This document shows, in pieces, positions 48,599-57,867 of a DNA stretch of 64,000 bases. Source of the stretch: Streptomyces sp. NBC_01116 (GTDB lineage: Bacteria; Actinomycetota; Actinomycetes; Streptomycetales; Streptomycetaceae); NCBI RefSeq assembly GCF_041435495.1, contig NZ_CP108644.1, positions 1,922,001-1,986,000 on the forward strand, given 5' to 3'. How positions within the stretch are numbered: the first letter of the stretch is position 1; each line of letters opens with the position of its first letter. Under the pieces are notes generated by a model. That model ran no database searches and was not told where the DNA came from. It saw only the letters and a program-made list of their open reading frames with translations. A program made the translations under genes and the position numbers.

Positions 48599-49320
48599 GC
48601 GGCGACCGCCTTGAGGGCCTCTTCCAGCGTGAACGCCTTCGCGTACAGCGCCTTGCCGACGATCGCGCCCTCGACGCCCTCGGGGACGAGGAGGGAGATC
48701 GCGCGGAGGTCGTCGAGGGAGGAGACCCCGCCGGAGGCGACGACCGGGCGGTCGGTGGCCGCGCAGACGTCCCGCAGCAGGCCCAGGTTGGGGCCCTCCA
48801 GGGTGCCGTCCTTGGCGATGTCGGTGACGACGTAGCGGGCGCAGCCCTCGGCGTCGAGGCGGGCGAGGGTCTCGTAGAGGTCGCCGCCGTCGCGGGTCCA
48901 GCCGCGGCCGCGCAGGGTGGTGCCGCGGACGTCGAGGCCGACGGCGATCTTGTCGCCGTGCTCGGCGATGACCTTGGCTACCCACTCCGGGGTCTCCAGG
49001 GCGGCGGTGCCGAGGTTGACCCGGCGGCAGCCGGTGGCGAGGGCGGCGGCGAGCGAGGCGTCGTCGCGGATGCCGCCGGACAGCTCGACCTTGATGTCCA
49101 TCGCCCCGGCGACCTCGGCGATCAGGGCGCGGTTGTCGCCGGTGCCGAAGGCGGCGTCCAGGTCGACGAGGTGCAGCCACTCGGCGCCGGCGCGCTGCCA
49201 GGCGAGGGCCGCCTCCAGCGGGGAGCCGTAGGAGGTCTCGGAGCCGGACTCGCCGTGCACGAGGCGGACGGCCTGGCCGTCGCGGACGTCGACGGCGGGG
49301 AGCAGTTCAAGCTTCGGCAT
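48595..49320 (-). CDS. priA: Bifunctional HisA/TrpF isomerase PriA
   Basis: This 241-aa beta-alpha barrel catalyses the Amadori rearrangement in both histidine (ProFAR) and tryptophan (PRA) synthesis. Asp11 ([11 protein letters not shown]) and the second Asp in [15 protein letters not shown] are the acid/base pair; LSGGIRDD and [13 protein letters not shown] bind the phosphates. Actinobacteria lacking trpF use PriA, which agrees with the absence of trpF from the trp genes at 31879-38617. The ATG overlaps the hisH stop (TAATG). Confidence 0.95.
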   Translation of the reverse strand: MPKLELLPAVDVRDGQAVRLVHGESGSETSYGSPLEAALAWQRAGAEWLHLVDLDAAFGTGDNRALIAEVAGAMDIKVELSGGIRDDASLAAALATGCRRVNLGTAALETPEWVAKVIAEHGDKIAVGLDVRGTTLRGRGWTRDGGDLYETLARLDAEGCARYVVTDIAKDGTLEGPNLGLLRDVCAATDRPVVASGGVSSLDDLRAISLLVPEGVEGAIVGKALYAKAFTLEEALKAVAA

Positions 49321-49964
49321 TACAGCGTCTCGATCCAGTTGGTCAGCAGCTGGGCGCCGGCATCGCCGGACTTCTCGGGGTGGAACTGGGTGGCCCACAG
49401 CGCGCCGTTCTCCACGGCGGCCACGAACCGTTCGCCGTGCGTGGCCCAGGTGACCCTGGGGGCACGGATCTTGGCGTTGGTCACTTCGAGGGACCAGTCG
49501 TGCGCCGCGTAGGAGTGCACGAAGTAGTACCTGGCGTCGGCGTCCAGGTCCGCGAAGAGCCGGGAGTCCTCGGGGGCCTCGACGGTGTTCCATCCCATGT
49601 GCGGGACGACGTCGGCCTTCAGCGGCCCGACCGTGCCGGGCCATTCGTCCAGGCCCTCGGTCTCCACGCCGTGCTCGATGCCGCGCTCGAACAGGATCTG
49701 CATGCCGACGCAGATGCCCATGACGGGACGGCCGCCGGAGAGCCTGCGGCCGACGATCCAGTCGCCGCGGGCCCGCTTCAGCCCGTCCATGCAGGCGGAG
49801 AACGCGCCGACGCCGGGGACGAGCAGCCCGTCGGCGTTCATCGCGCGGTCGTAGTCGCGGGTGATCTCGACGTCCGCTCCGACATGGGCGAGGGCGCGCT
49901 CGGCGGAACGGACGTTGCCGAAGCCGTAGTCGAAGACGACGACCTTCTTCTTGTTCTCAGTCAT
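49320..49964 (-). CDS. hisH: Imidazole glycerol phosphate synthase, glutaminase subunit
   Basis: This 214-aa class I amidotransferase supplies ammonia to HisF. The nucleophile Cys lies in [11 protein letters not shown], and the His/Glu pair in [11 protein letters not shown]. The N terminus [20 protein letters not shown] is typical. The ATG at 49964 lies 13 bp after the stop of the small membrane protein gene. TAA of hisH overlaps the priA start. Confidence 0.97.
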   Translation of the reverse strand: MTENKKKVVVFDYGFGNVRSAERALAHVGADVEITRDYDRAMNADGLLVPGVGAFSACMDGLKRARGDWIVGRRLSGGRPVMGICVGMQILFERGIEHGVETEGLDEWPGTVGPLKADVVPHMGWNTVEAPEDSRLFADLDADARYYFVHSYAAHDWSLEVTNAKIRAPRVTWATHGERFVAAVENGALWATQFHPEKSGDAGAQLLTNWIETL

Positions 49965-49977
49965 GACGTGTCTGTCC

Positions 49978-50145
49978 TCAGTCCCACAGTCCCTGGATCC
50001 GCAGGATGCCCGCCACCAGGCACATCACGGAGCCGATCGACAGCAGCACGATGACGCCCTTGGGCATCCCCTGCTTCGCGAAGGAGTAGACGCCGCCGGC
50101 CAGGAAGAGGCCGACGACGATCAGGATGGTGTTGAGGCCGGTCAC
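49978..50145 (-). CDS. Small membrane protein inside the his operon
   Basis: This 55-aa protein consists of two hydrophobic helices, [17 protein letters not shown] and [19 protein letters not shown], joined by the loop AKQGMPK. The GTG at 50145 overlaps the hisB stop (GTGA), which supports it as a real translated gene, and hisH follows 13 bp later. I do not recognise a family function. Possible roles include membrane anchoring or sensing, but none can be shown from sequence. The longer upstream frame is only the hisB region read in another frame. Confidence 0.75.
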   Translation of the reverse strand: MTGLNTILIVVGLFLAGGVYSFAKQGMPKGVIVLLSIGSVMCLVAGILRIQGLWD

Positions 50146-50738
50146 AGCGCGCCCTTCGTGGAGGGCAGGATGCCGGCGGCGCGCGGGTCGTGCTCGCAGG
50201 CGTAGCGCAGGGCGCGGGCGAGGGCCTTGAACTGGCACTCGACGATGTGGTGGGCGTTGCGCCCGTACGGCACGTGGACGTGCAGGGCGATCTGCGCCTG
50301 GGCGACGAAGGACTCCAGGATGTGCCGGGTCATCGTCGTGTCGTACGCGCCGATCATCGGCGCCATCTTCTCGGGCTCGGTGTGCACGAGGTAGGGGCGG
50401 CCGGAGAGGTCGACGGTGACCTGGGCGAGCGACTCGTCCAGCGGAACGGTGCAGTTGCCGAAGCGGTAGATGCCGACCTTGTCGCCGAGGGCCTGCTTGA
50501 AGGCGGCGCCGAGCGCGAGCGCGGTGTCCTCGATGGTGTGGTGGCTGTCGATGTGCAGGTCGCCCTCGGTCTTGACCGTGAGGTCGAAGAGGCCGTGGCG
50601 GCCGAGCTGGTCGAGCATGTGGTCGTAGAAGCCGACCCCGGTGGCGACATCGACCTTGCCGGTGCCGTCGAGGTTGACCTCGACGAGCACGGACGTTTCC
50701 TTCGTGGTGCGTTCCACGCGGCCTACGCGGGGGCTCAT
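50142..50738 (-). CDS. hisB: Imidazoleglycerol-phosphate dehydratase
   Basis: This 198-aa manganese enzyme removes water from IGP. The two metal-binding HHTIED motifs appear as [14 protein letters not shown] and [12 protein letters not shown], and [14 protein letters not shown] and [17 protein letters not shown] are conserved. It is the monofunctional form without a phosphatase domain. The ATG at 50738 overlaps the hisC stop (ATGA); the longer frame is rejected. Confidence 0.97.
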   Translation of the reverse strand: MSPRVGRVERTTKETSVLVEVNLDGTGKVDVATGVGFYDHMLDQLGRHGLFDLTVKTEGDLHIDSHHTIEDTALALGAAFKQALGDKVGIYRFGNCTVPLDESLAQVTVDLSGRPYLVHTEPEKMAPMIGAYDTTMTRHILESFVAQAQIALHVHVPYGRNAHHIVECQFKALARALRYACEHDPRAAGILPSTKGAL

Positions 50739-51865
50739 GCGTCGTGCTCCTTCTTCAGTTCGCGTACCGCATCGAGGAACGCGTCGTTCTCTGCCGGGGT
50801 GCCCGCGGAGACCCGCAGCCATCCCGGTACGCCGTTGTCCCGGACCAGGACGCCCCGGTCGAGGATCTGCTGCCAGACGGCGTGGCTGTCGTCGAAGCGG
50901 CCGAACTGGACGAAGTTGGCGTCCGAGTCGGTGACCTCGTAGCCGGTGGCGCGCAGCTCGGCCACCAGCCGGTCGCGCTCGCTCTTGAGCTGCGCGACGT
51001 ACCCGAGCAGCGTATCGGTGTGCTCCAGGGCGGCGAGCGCGGTGGCCTGGGTGACGGAGGAGAGGTGGTACGGCAGCCGCACCAGCTGGACCGCGTCGAC
51101 CACGGCCGGGTCGGCGGCGAGGTAGCCGAGGCGGAGTCCGGCCGCGCCGAACGCCTTGGACATGGTCCGGGAGAGGACCAGGTTGCGGCGGCCCTCGATC
51201 AGCGGGAGCAGCGAGGGGTGGTGGCTGAACTCGCCGTACGCCTCGTCGACGACGACCATCGAGGGTCCGGCGGCCTGGGCGGCGTCGTACAGGGCGAGGA
51301 CGGTCTCCGCGTCGACGGCCGTGCCGGTGGGGTTGTTGGGCGAGGTGATGAAGACGACCTCGGGCCGGTGCTCGGCGATGGCGGCGCGGGCGGCGTCCAC
51401 GTCGATGGTGAAGTCGTCGTTGCGCGGGCCGGAGATCCAGCCGGTGCCGGTGCCCCGGGAGATCAGGGCGTGCATGGAGTACGAGGGTTCGAAGCCGATC
51501 GCGGTGCGGCCGGGCCCGCCGAAGGTCTGGAGGAGCTGCTGGAGCACCTCGTTGGAGCCGTTGGCGGCCCAGACGTTGGCCCTGCTCACCGGGTGTCCCG
51601 CCGTGCGGGACAGGTAGCGGGCCAGCTCGGTGCGGAGCTCCACGGCGTCCCGGTCGGGGTAGCGGTTGAGGCCGCGGGCGGCCTCGCGGACCCGCTCGGC
51701 GATCCGGTCGACCAGGGCTTCGGGGAGCGGGTACGGATTCTCGTTGGTGTTGAGGCGTACGGGGACGTCGAGCTGGGGTGCTCCGTACGGGGACTGGCCG
51801 CGCAGTTCGTCGCGGATGGGGAGCTCGTCCCAGGGGTTGCGGGGGGCGGTGCTGTCGTACGTCAC
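50735..51865 (-). CDS. hisC: Histidinol-phosphate aminotransferase
   Basis: This 376-aa PLP enzyme converts imidazole-acetol phosphate to histidinol phosphate with glutamate. [11 protein letters not shown] is the N-terminal substrate segment, [16 protein letters not shown] binds [11 protein letters not shown] and VVDEAYGEF follow, and the PLP Lys is in [17 protein letters not shown]. The GTG at 51865 overlaps the hisD stop. Gene order hisD-hisC-hisB is standard. Confidence 0.97.
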   Translation of the reverse strand: MTYDSTAPRNPWDELPIRDELRGQSPYGAPQLDVPVRLNTNENPYPLPEALVDRIAERVREAARGLNRYPDRDAVELRTELARYLSRTAGHPVSRANVWAANGSNEVLQQLLQTFGGPGRTAIGFEPSYSMHALISRGTGTGWISGPRNDDFTIDVDAARAAIAEHRPEVVFITSPNNPTGTAVDAETVLALYDAAQAAGPSMVVVDEAYGEFSHHPSLLPLIEGRRNLVLSRTMSKAFGAAGLRLGYLAADPAVVDAVQLVRLPYHLSSVTQATALAALEHTDTLLGYVAQLKSERDRLVAELRATGYEVTDSDANFVQFGRFDDSHAVWQQILDRGVLVRDNGVPGWLRVSAGTPAENDAFLDAVRELKKEHDA

Positions 51866-53184
51866 TGCTGCGGAACCTTCCAGCCGAACCTGGCCTTCAA
51901 CGCCGCGCCGTGGGCGGGGAGGTCCTCCGCCTCGGCGAGGGTCACGACGTGGTGGGTGACCTCGGCGAGCGCGTCGCGGCTGTAGTCGACGATGTGGATG
52001 CCGCGCAGGAAGGACTGCACGGACAGGCCCGAGGAGTGGCAGGCGCACCCGCCGGTGGGCAGGACGTGGTTGGAGCCGGCGCAGTAGTCGCCGAGCGAGA
52101 CCGGCGACCAGGGGCCGACGAAGATCGCTCCGGCGTTGCGGACCCGGTCGGCGACGGCGGCCGCGTCGGCGGTCTGGATCTCCAGGTGCTCGGCGCCGTA
52201 CGCGTCGACGACCTTGAGGCCGTCCGCGACGGAGGAGACCAGGACGATTCGGGACTGGCGGCCGGCGAGGGCGGGCTCGATGCGGTCGGCGATGTGCTTG
52301 GTGGCCGCGATCTGCGGGGCCAGCTCCGCCTCGGTGGCGGCGGCCAGCTCCTCGGAGTCGGTGACGAGGACGGCGGCGGCCATCGGGTCGTGCTCGGCCT
52401 GGCTGATCAGGTCGGCGGCCACGTGCACCGGGTCGGCGGTGGCGTCGGCGAGGATCGCGATCTCGGTGGGCCCGGCCTCGGCGTCGATGCCGATGCGGCC
52501 CTTGAGGAGGCGCTTGGCGGCGGTCACGTAGACGTTGCCCGGGCCGGTGACCAGGTTGACCGGGAGGCAGTCCTCGGTGCCGTAGGCGAACATCGCGACG
52601 GCCTGGGAGCCGCCGGCGGCGTACACCTCGTCGACGCCGAGCAGGGCGCAGGCGGCGAGGATCGTGGGGTGCGGCAGTCCGCCGAAGTCCTTCTGCGGCG
52701 GGGAGGCGACGGCGACGCCCTCGACGCCCGCTTCCTGGGCGGGGACGACGTTCATCACGACGGAGGAGGGGTAGACCGAGCGGCCGCCGGGGACGTAGAG
52801 CCCGACGCGCTCGACGGGCACCCACTTCTCGGTGACGGTGCCGCCGGGGACGACCTGGGTGGTGTGCGTGGTGCGGCGCTGCTCGCGGTGGACGAGGCGG
52901 GCGCGGCGGATCGACTCCTGGAGCGCCGCCCGGACGGCGGGGTCCAGCTCCGCCAGGGCGCGGGAGATGGCGTCGGCGGGCACCCGGACCGACTCGATCC
53001 GGACACCGTCCAGTTTCTCGCCCCAGTCGATCACTGCCGCGGAGCCACGATGGCGTACGTCCTCGCAGATGGGCCGCACCGTCTCCAGGGCGGCTTCCAC
53101 GTCGAACTCGGCACGGGGCAGCAGGTCGCGCAGGGCGGCGCCCTCGGGGAGGACGTCACCGCGCAGATCGATTCGAGAGATCAC
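51862..53184 (-). CDS. hisD: Histidinol dehydrogenase
   Basis: This 440-aa zinc enzyme oxidises histidinol to histidine in two NAD-dependent steps. Conserved blocks are [64 protein letters not shown] and [22 protein letters not shown], with the zinc ligands Gln, His and Asp in the last parts. It is the first gene of the operon. Two tandem 26-bp units with inverted symmetry lie 30-83 bp upstream, in the expected promoter region. Confidence 0.97.
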   Translation of the reverse strand: MISRIDLRGDVLPEGAALRDLLPRAEFDVEAALETVRPICEDVRHRGSAAVIDWGEKLDGVRIESVRVPADAISRALAELDPAVRAALQESIRRARLVHREQRRTTHTTQVVPGGTVTEKWVPVERVGLYVPGGRSVYPSSVVMNVVPAQEAGVEGVAVASPPQKDFGGLPHPTILAACALLGVDEVYAAGGSQAVAMFAYGTEDCLPVNLVTGPGNVYVTAAKRLLKGRIGIDAEAGPTEIAILADATADPVHVAADLISQAEHDPMAAAVLVTDSEELAAATEAELAPQIAATKHIADRIEPALAGRQSRIVLVSSVADGLKVVDAYGAEHLEIQTADAAAVADRVRNAGAIFVGPWSPVSLGDYCAGSNHVLPTGGCACHSSGLSVQSFLRGIHIVDYSRDALAEVTHHVVTLAEAEDLPAHGAALKARFGWKVPQQ

Positions 53185-53214
53185 ACGGCAATTCTCTCAG
53201 ACCGGTCCGAGCGG

Positions 53215-53267
53215 CCGGTCGCCCGTATCACTGGCTGATACCGGTCGTCCGTACCACTGGCCGATAC
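53215..53267. promoter_or_regulatory. Two tandem dyads upstream of hisD
   Basis: The 26-bp units at 53215-53240 and 53241-53266 differ at only three positions. The first contains GTATCA-ctggc-TGATAC, a perfect dyad (53225-53241); the second is GTACCA-ctggc-CGATAC (53251-53267). They lie between hisD (starts 53184) and the divergent gene at 53370, so either could be controlled. Confidence 0.8.
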
Positions 53268-53369
53268 GCGTCTCGGCCATGTCCGACTGTCACTGCTGAC
53301 CGCTAGCTTTCACGACGTCACACAGAGGGAAGAACAGCACTACAGCATGTGTGCACGGAGGGAGCGGCC

Positions 53370-54971
53370 GTGACCGAGCCGCACGAAGGCGACATCCCGG
53401 ACGGCCTCAGCGCAGCGGAGCTGGGCATGTGGCAGTCCTTCCGCAACGGGACCACCTACGACTTACGCAGCTACGACCCGGCGCACAACGATCCGTTCGC
53501 CCCGCAGGTGTGGGGGCCCGAGCGGAGCGTCGGCGCGCGCACGGTGGCACGGCTGCTGCTGAGCGGCCCACCGGCCCGGCCCGGCCGGGTGGCGGCGCTG
53601 AAGCTCCGCGGGGTGCGGATCACCGGAAAGCTGGACCTGGCGGGCGGCCGGGTGGCTCCGTACGTGGAGCTGACCGGCTGCCGCTTCGAGCAGGAGGTGG
53701 TGCTCCCCGAGTGCCACTTCACGACCCTGCGGCTGGTGGGGTGCGCGCTGCCCCGGCTGGAGGCCGCCCGGCTGCACACGGAGGGCGATCTGCATCTGCC
53801 GCGCTGCCGGATCGACCGGGGCATCCGGCTGACCGACGCCCAGATCGGCACGGATCTGCTGATCAACCAGCTCAGCGTCGGCCCGGACCGGCACGGCCGG
53901 GCCATCGTCGGGGACGGCATGGCGGTCGCCCAGGACCTCCAGGCCGAGATGATCGAGACGCTCGGCGAGCTGAGCCTGCGCGGGGCGAAGGTGGGCGGTT
54001 CGCTGAGCCTGCGCGGCAGCCGGCTGCGCGCCGCGGAGGACCGTCGCGCGCTGAACGCCCCGCAGCTGACGGTGGAGCGCACGCTCTACATGACCGAGGC
54101 GTGGGTGAGCGTCGACACGGGGAACCAGGGCACCACTCCCCCGTACGGCGTGGTCTACGCCCCGACCCCGGCGCGCGGCACCCGCTCGCAGATCTTCGAG
54201 TGCCGGGGCGGGGTGCGCCTCGACGACGGGCGGTTCGGGGACGCGGTGGACCTGCACAAGGCCCGGTTCACCATGACCCGGCAGGAGGAGCTGTCGCTGC
54301 GCCGGATCGTGACGCCGGAGCTGCGGTTCAACGCGGAGCGGCCGGAGGAGGGCCGCGTCGTCCTGAACGGCGCGAAGGTGGTGACCCTGATCGACCTGTC
54401 GACGAGCTGGCCGGGCCCCGGGGGCCTGGCGATGGGCGGCTTCGTCTACGAGAACCTCGTCCCCTACGGCCACTTCCCGCTCTCCCGGCGGCTGGAGTGG
54501 GTGCAGGCCGCGACCCCGGAGTACGTCCCCGAGCCGTACGAGCGGCTGGCCACGGTGATGCGCAGCTGCGGCGAGGACGCGGACGCGCGCGAGGTGCTGC
54601 TGGCCAAGCAGCGCCGCCGCCGCGAGACGCTGCCGCCCGCCGCGAAGGCGTGGGGCTACCTCCAGGACTGGACGGTGGCGTACGGCTACCGGCCGGGGCG
54701 GGCCGCGGTGTGGATGGCGGTGCTGTGGGCGGCGGGCACGGCGGCGTTCGCGCAGCACGTCCCGCCCTCCATCAAGGGCGAGGAGCATCCGCAGTGGAAC
54801 CCCGCCCTGTACGCGCTGGACCTGCTGATCCCGGTGATCAACCTCGGTCAGGACGGCTACTGGCGGATGGAGGACGCCTGGCAGTGGACCGCGGCCGGTC
54901 TGGTGCTGGTGGGGTGGGTTCTGGCCACCACCGTGGCGGCGGGGGCGTCGAGGATGCTGCGCAGGGGCTGA
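53370..54971 (+). CDS. Conserved membrane protein with a pentapeptide-like N-terminal domain
   Basis: This 533-aa protein has about 380 residues of short repeated strands (LKLRGVRITGKLDLAGGRV, VELTGCRFEQEVVLPECHF), suggestive of a beta-solenoid related to pentapeptide repeats. Three hydrophobic segments follow at the C terminus (VWMAVLWAAGTAAFA, LYALDLLIPVINLG, GLVLVGWVLATTVAAGAS). I do not recognise a specific function; similar Streptomyces proteins are often mislabelled oxidoreductases. The GTG at 53370 has GGAGGGAG upstream, better than a GTG at 53349. A TTA leucine codon occurs at 53463-53465, so expression may depend on bldA and be linked to development. Confidence 0.75.
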   Translation: MTEPHEGDIPDGLSAAELGMWQSFRNGTTYDLRSYDPAHNDPFAPQVWGPERSVGARTVARLLLSGPPARPGRVAALKLRGVRITGKLDLAGGRVAPYVELTGCRFEQEVVLPECHFTTLRLVGCALPRLEAARLHTEGDLHLPRCRIDRGIRLTDAQIGTDLLINQLSVGPDRHGRAIVGDGMAVAQDLQAEMIETLGELSLRGAKVGGSLSLRGSRLRAAEDRRALNAPQLTVERTLYMTEAWVSVDTGNQGTTPPYGVVYAPTPARGTRSQIFECRGGVRLDDGRFGDAVDLHKARFTMTRQEELSLRRIVTPELRFNAERPEEGRVVLNGAKVVTLIDLSTSWPGPGGLAMGGFVYENLVPYGHFPLSRRLEWVQAATPEYVPEPYERLATVMRSCGEDADAREVLLAKQRRRRETLPPAAKAWGYLQDWTVAYGYRPGRAAVWMAVLWAAGTAAFAQHVPPSIKGEEHPQWNPALYALDLLIPVINLGQDGYWRMEDAWQWTAAGLVLVGWVLATTVAAGASRMLRRG

Positions 54972-54997
54972 CCTCGGAGGGGCACTCGTGCGGCGGT

Positions 54998-55026
54998 GGG
55001 CGGCCGGGGCCAGGGTCCGGCCGCCC
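54998..55026 (+). terminator. Hairpin after the solenoid membrane protein gene
   Basis: GGGCGGCCGG (54998-55007) pairs perfectly with CCGGCCGCCC (55017-55026) across a 9-nt loop, 26 bp after the stop. The rest of 55027-55189 is non-coding and probably carries the next promoter. Confidence 0.7.
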
Positions 55027-55189
55027 GCACCGCGTGACCGGAGGGCCGGACGAGCGTCACGGGAGGGTGCGATCAAGCCAGCGAAGGACATTTCCTTTGC
55101 CCTTTCTTGACCCGGTCCGATACAACCCATCCACTCGGCACAGAAGCTTCACAGCACGCCTCTGGCGCGGCCCCCACCAGCGCTTTTCA

Positions 55190-56230
55190 ATGGTCTGCAC
55201 CATGGCATTCCTTCGCGCTCTGCTCAGTACCGCGCGCATGATCCGGCACAGCCCTCCGCTGTCCGCCGGACCGTCCGCGGATGACACGGTGCTGCTCGAC
55301 GCCCCCGACGAGCGGCTCTCTCCCGCGCTGGTCGCCGCTGCCCTGGGCGACTACGAACCCGCCGCCAAGCTGCTCGCCACGACGCGGGACGCCGCCGACT
55401 GGGAGAACCGGGACCGCTATCTCGGCCGGCTCGTCGCCTTCGCCCGCGGCCGGGACGGCTGGCTCGCCGACTGGCTGGCCGCCGCCCCGCGCGACCCGGA
55501 CGCGCTGCTGGTCAAGGCCGAGCTGTCGGTCCACCGGGCCTGGGAGTCGCCCGCCCGCGCGGAACGGCTCCGCGAGGTCGGCCCGCTGATCACCGCCGCC
55601 GCCGACGCGGACCCGCGCGACCCCGTGCCGTGGCGGCTCGCCCTGGACCACGCCCGCGGCACCCACGCCACGCACACCGCCTTCGAGGCGCTGTGGGAGC
55701 AGGCCGTACGGCGCTCCGCGCACCACTACGGCTGCCACGTGGCGGCCCTGCGCTACCTCTCCGCCGCCTGGTACGGCTCGCACCGCGAGTGCTTCGACTT
55801 CGCCGAGCGGGCCGCCGAGGACGCGCTGCCCGACTCCCTGGTGCAGGCCCTCCCCGTCCGGGCCGCCTTCGCCCTGCTCCTGGACTCCCAGGCGGCGGGC
55901 CGCACCACCTCCGTGCTGGAGGAGCGGATCGACGCGGCGGCCGACCTGGCGATCAGGCTCTCCGCCGTCTACCGGCCCGGCGATCCCTGGCCGGCCGAGG
56001 TCCGCAACCTCCTCGCGTACGTCCTGCTCGCCCGAGGGCGCTGGGCGGAGGCGCTGCACCAGTTCAACCTGATCGGCCTGCACGCGACGTCGTTCCCGTG
56101 GGCCTCGGTGTCCGAGGACGCGCTCGGCCGTTTCCTGGACGCGCGGGACGACGCACGGCTCCACGCGGCCTCCCTGACCCCGTTGCGCAACCGGGCCGAC
56201 CACGGCCGCCCCCGAGGCCATTACGCTTGA
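55190..56230 (+). CDS. TPR-like helical protein of unknown function
   Basis: This protein of about 346 aa is almost wholly helical, with repeated Ala/Leu-rich amphipathic helices and a WxxAL pattern (RWAEALHQFNLIGLHATSFPW). It resembles actinomycete DUF4034-type or TPR-like hypothetical proteins; I cannot assign a function. No signal peptide or membrane helix is seen. ATG codons at 55190 and 55202 are equally possible and neither has a strong ribosome site. The stop lies 5 bp before the GTG of the LON-domain gene, so the two may be cotranscribed. Confidence 0.7.
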   Translation: MVCTMAFLRALLSTARMIRHSPPLSAGPSADDTVLLDAPDERLSPALVAAALGDYEPAAKLLATTRDAADWENRDRYLGRLVAFARGRDGWLADWLAAAPRDPDALLVKAELSVHRAWESPARAERLREVGPLITAAADADPRDPVPWRLALDHARGTHATHTAFEALWEQAVRRSAHHYGCHVAALRYLSAAWYGSHRECFDFAERAAEDALPDSLVQALPVRAAFALLLDSQAAGRTTSVLEERIDAAADLAIRLSAVYRPGDPWPAEVRNLLAYVLLARGRWAEALHQFNLIGLHATSFPWASVSEDALGRFLDARDDARLHAASLTPLRNRADHGRPRGHYA

Positions 56231-56235
56231 GCGTT

Positions 56236-57000
56236 GTGACCACCGCCCGCCTTCCCCTTTTCCCGCTCAACGCGGTGCTGTTCCCCGGCCTGGTGCTGCC
56301 GCTCAACGTCTTCGAAGAGCGATATCGCGCCATGATGCGGGAGCTGCTGAAGAGCGACGAGGACGAACCTCGCCGCTTCGTCGTGGTCGCGATCCGCGAC
56401 GGCCGCGAGACCGCCCCGACGGCCACCGGCATGCCGGACACCGTCGCGGCCGCCCCTCCCCCCGAGCGCGCCCCGGCGGAGGGCTTCGGCCCCGATCCGA
56501 TCCAGACCTTCCACCGGGTCGGCTGCGTCGCCGACGCGGCGACGATCCGCGAGCGCGCCGACGGCAGCTTCGAGATCCTGGCCACCGGCACCACCCGGGT
56601 CAGGCTGCTGTCCGTCGAGGCGAGCGGCCCGTATCTGACGGCCGAGGTCGAGGAGCTGTCCGAGGAACCGCCGGGCGAGGACGACGGGGACGAGGCGGGA
56701 GCACTCGCCGAGGGCGTCCTGCGGGCCTTCCGCGCCTACCAGAAGCGGCTGGCCGGGGCGAGCGAACGGTCGCTGGCGACCGGCGCCGACCTCCCCGACG
56801 ACCCGTCCGTGATCTCCTACCTGGTCGCCGCGGCCACGGTCCTGGACGTCCCCACCAAGCAGCGTCTGCTCCAGGCCCCGGACACCGCGACCCGGCTGCG
56901 CGAGGAGCTGGCGCTGCTGCGCAAGGAGACCGCGGTCATCCGGCACCTGCCCTCGTTGCCCGCGACCGACCTGACCCGGGCCCCCACCCACCCCAACTGA
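56236..57000 (+). CDS. LON substrate-binding-domain protein
   Basis: This 254-aa protein has the N-terminal domain of Lon protease alone: ARLPLFPLNAVLFPGLVLPLNVFEERYRAMMREL, GCVADAATIRERADGSFEILATGTTRVRLL and a helical C-terminal part ending LREELALLRKETAVIRHL. There is no AAA or protease domain. Such stand-alone proteins are widespread; they may bind unfolded proteins. The GTG at 56236 is the probable start; a TTG three codons earlier is possible. It is followed at 16 bp by the deacylase gene. Confidence 0.85.
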   Translation: MTTARLPLFPLNAVLFPGLVLPLNVFEERYRAMMRELLKSDEDEPRRFVVVAIRDGRETAPTATGMPDTVAAAPPPERAPAEGFGPDPIQTFHRVGCVADAATIRERADGSFEILATGTTRVRLLSVEASGPYLTAEVEELSEEPPGEDDGDEAGALAEGVLRAFRAYQKRLAGASERSLATGADLPDDPSVISYLVAAATVLDVPTKQRLLQAPDTATRLREELALLRKETAVIRHLPSLPATDLTRAPTHPN

Positions 57001-57016
57001 CCGAGGACCCCTCACG

Positions 57017-57514
57017 GTGGCGAAGAAGCCGAAGAAGCAGTCGGGCGGCACCCCCGCCACGGTCGCCCTGACCGCGGCGGGCACCGCCTTCACGGTCCAC
57101 GCCTACGACCACGATCCCTCCTCCCCCTCCTACGGGGAGGAGGCCGCCGAGGCCCTCGGCGTCTCCCCGGACCGTGTCTTCAAGACCCTGGTGGCGGACG
57201 TGGACGGCGCTCTGACGGTCGCGGTGGTCCCGGTGGCCGGCTCCCTGGACCTCAAGGCCCTGGCCTCCGCGGTGGGCGGCAAACGGGCCGCGATGGCGGA
57301 CCCGGCCGCGGCGGAACGCACCACGGGCTACGTACGCGGCGGCATCTCCCCCCTGGGCCAGCGCAAGCGCCTGCGCACGGTGCTGGACGCGTCGGCGCGC
57401 GCCCACGCCACGATCTGCGTGTCGGCGGGCCGCCGCGGCCTGGAGGTCGAGCTGGCGGCGACGGACCTGGCGGAGCTGACGGGTGCGGTGTTCGCGGAGA
57501 TCGCGCGGGCGTAG
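57017..57514 (+). CDS. ybaK: Cys-tRNA(Pro)/Cys-tRNA(Cys) deacylase YbaK/EbsC
   Basis: This 165-aa protein has the YbaK fold: a short basic start (AKKPKKQSGG), then ALTAAGTAFTVHAYDHDP, VFKTLVADVDGALTVAVVPVAGSLDLKALAS with the conserved active-site Lys in FKTL, and GYVRGGISPLGQRKRL. It removes cysteine wrongly attached to tRNA(Pro). Full length and all motifs are present. The GTG start follows the LON-domain stop by 16 bp with a usable GAGG upstream. Confidence 0.93.
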   Translation: MAKKPKKQSGGTPATVALTAAGTAFTVHAYDHDPSSPSYGEEAAEALGVSPDRVFKTLVADVDGALTVAVVPVAGSLDLKALASAVGGKRAAMADPAAAERTTGYVRGGISPLGQRKRLRTVLDASARAHATICVSAGRRGLEVELAATDLAELTGAVFAEIARA

Positions 57515-57516
57515 TC

Positions 57517-57594
57517 CAGCCCCCTCCGCCCCTTGAGAAGCGGGGCCGGGGGAAAATTCAGCCCCTCCGGCGCTTGAGGAGCGGGGCCCGGGGC
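57517..57594. repeat. Two tandem copies of a Streptomyces-type intergenic repeat
   Basis: CAGCCCCTCCG followed by CTTGAGAAG/CTTGAGGAG and GGGGCCGGGG is present at 57517-57552 and again at 57559-57594. The second copy matches the repeat at the ipdC end. Downstream, 57600-57686 holds another stem-loop pair (TCTCCCC at 57620 with GGGGA near 57651). Confidence 0.7.
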
Positions 57595-57686
57595 AGCGCC
57601 CCGGCTTCGGGAAGAGTGGGTCTCCCCTGGTCGAACGAAGCTGAGAGCTTGGGGATGGGCAGGGGAACGAGCCCGCCGCAGGCGAC

Positions 57687-57867
57687 CTAGGGCCTGTTTC
57701 GAAAGTCCCGCCTGCTCGGCGACGCCTGGCACGCACGCTCGCCGCGTTGTCGGGATCACCCCGATACATCCAGTATCGGGGCGACCCTCCGCCTTGCGAT
57801 CGCACGCACCAGACGCCGCCGAGCCCGCCCTCCGGGCGGACGGCGCTACTTTCGAAACACGCCCTAG
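57687..57867. mobile_element. MITE-like element, 181 bp
   Basis: The ends CTAGGGCCTGTTTCGAAAGT (57687-57706) and its inverse (57848-57867) are 20-bp terminal inverted repeats with one mismatch. Imperfect inverted arms continue inward (GCTCGGCG and CTGG/CCAG blocks), so most of the element can fold back. It has no coding capacity. Its right-hand CTAG supplies the stop codon of the DUF2567 gene. It resembles a non-autonomous transposon remnant; the parent transposase is not in the window. Confidence 0.75.
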
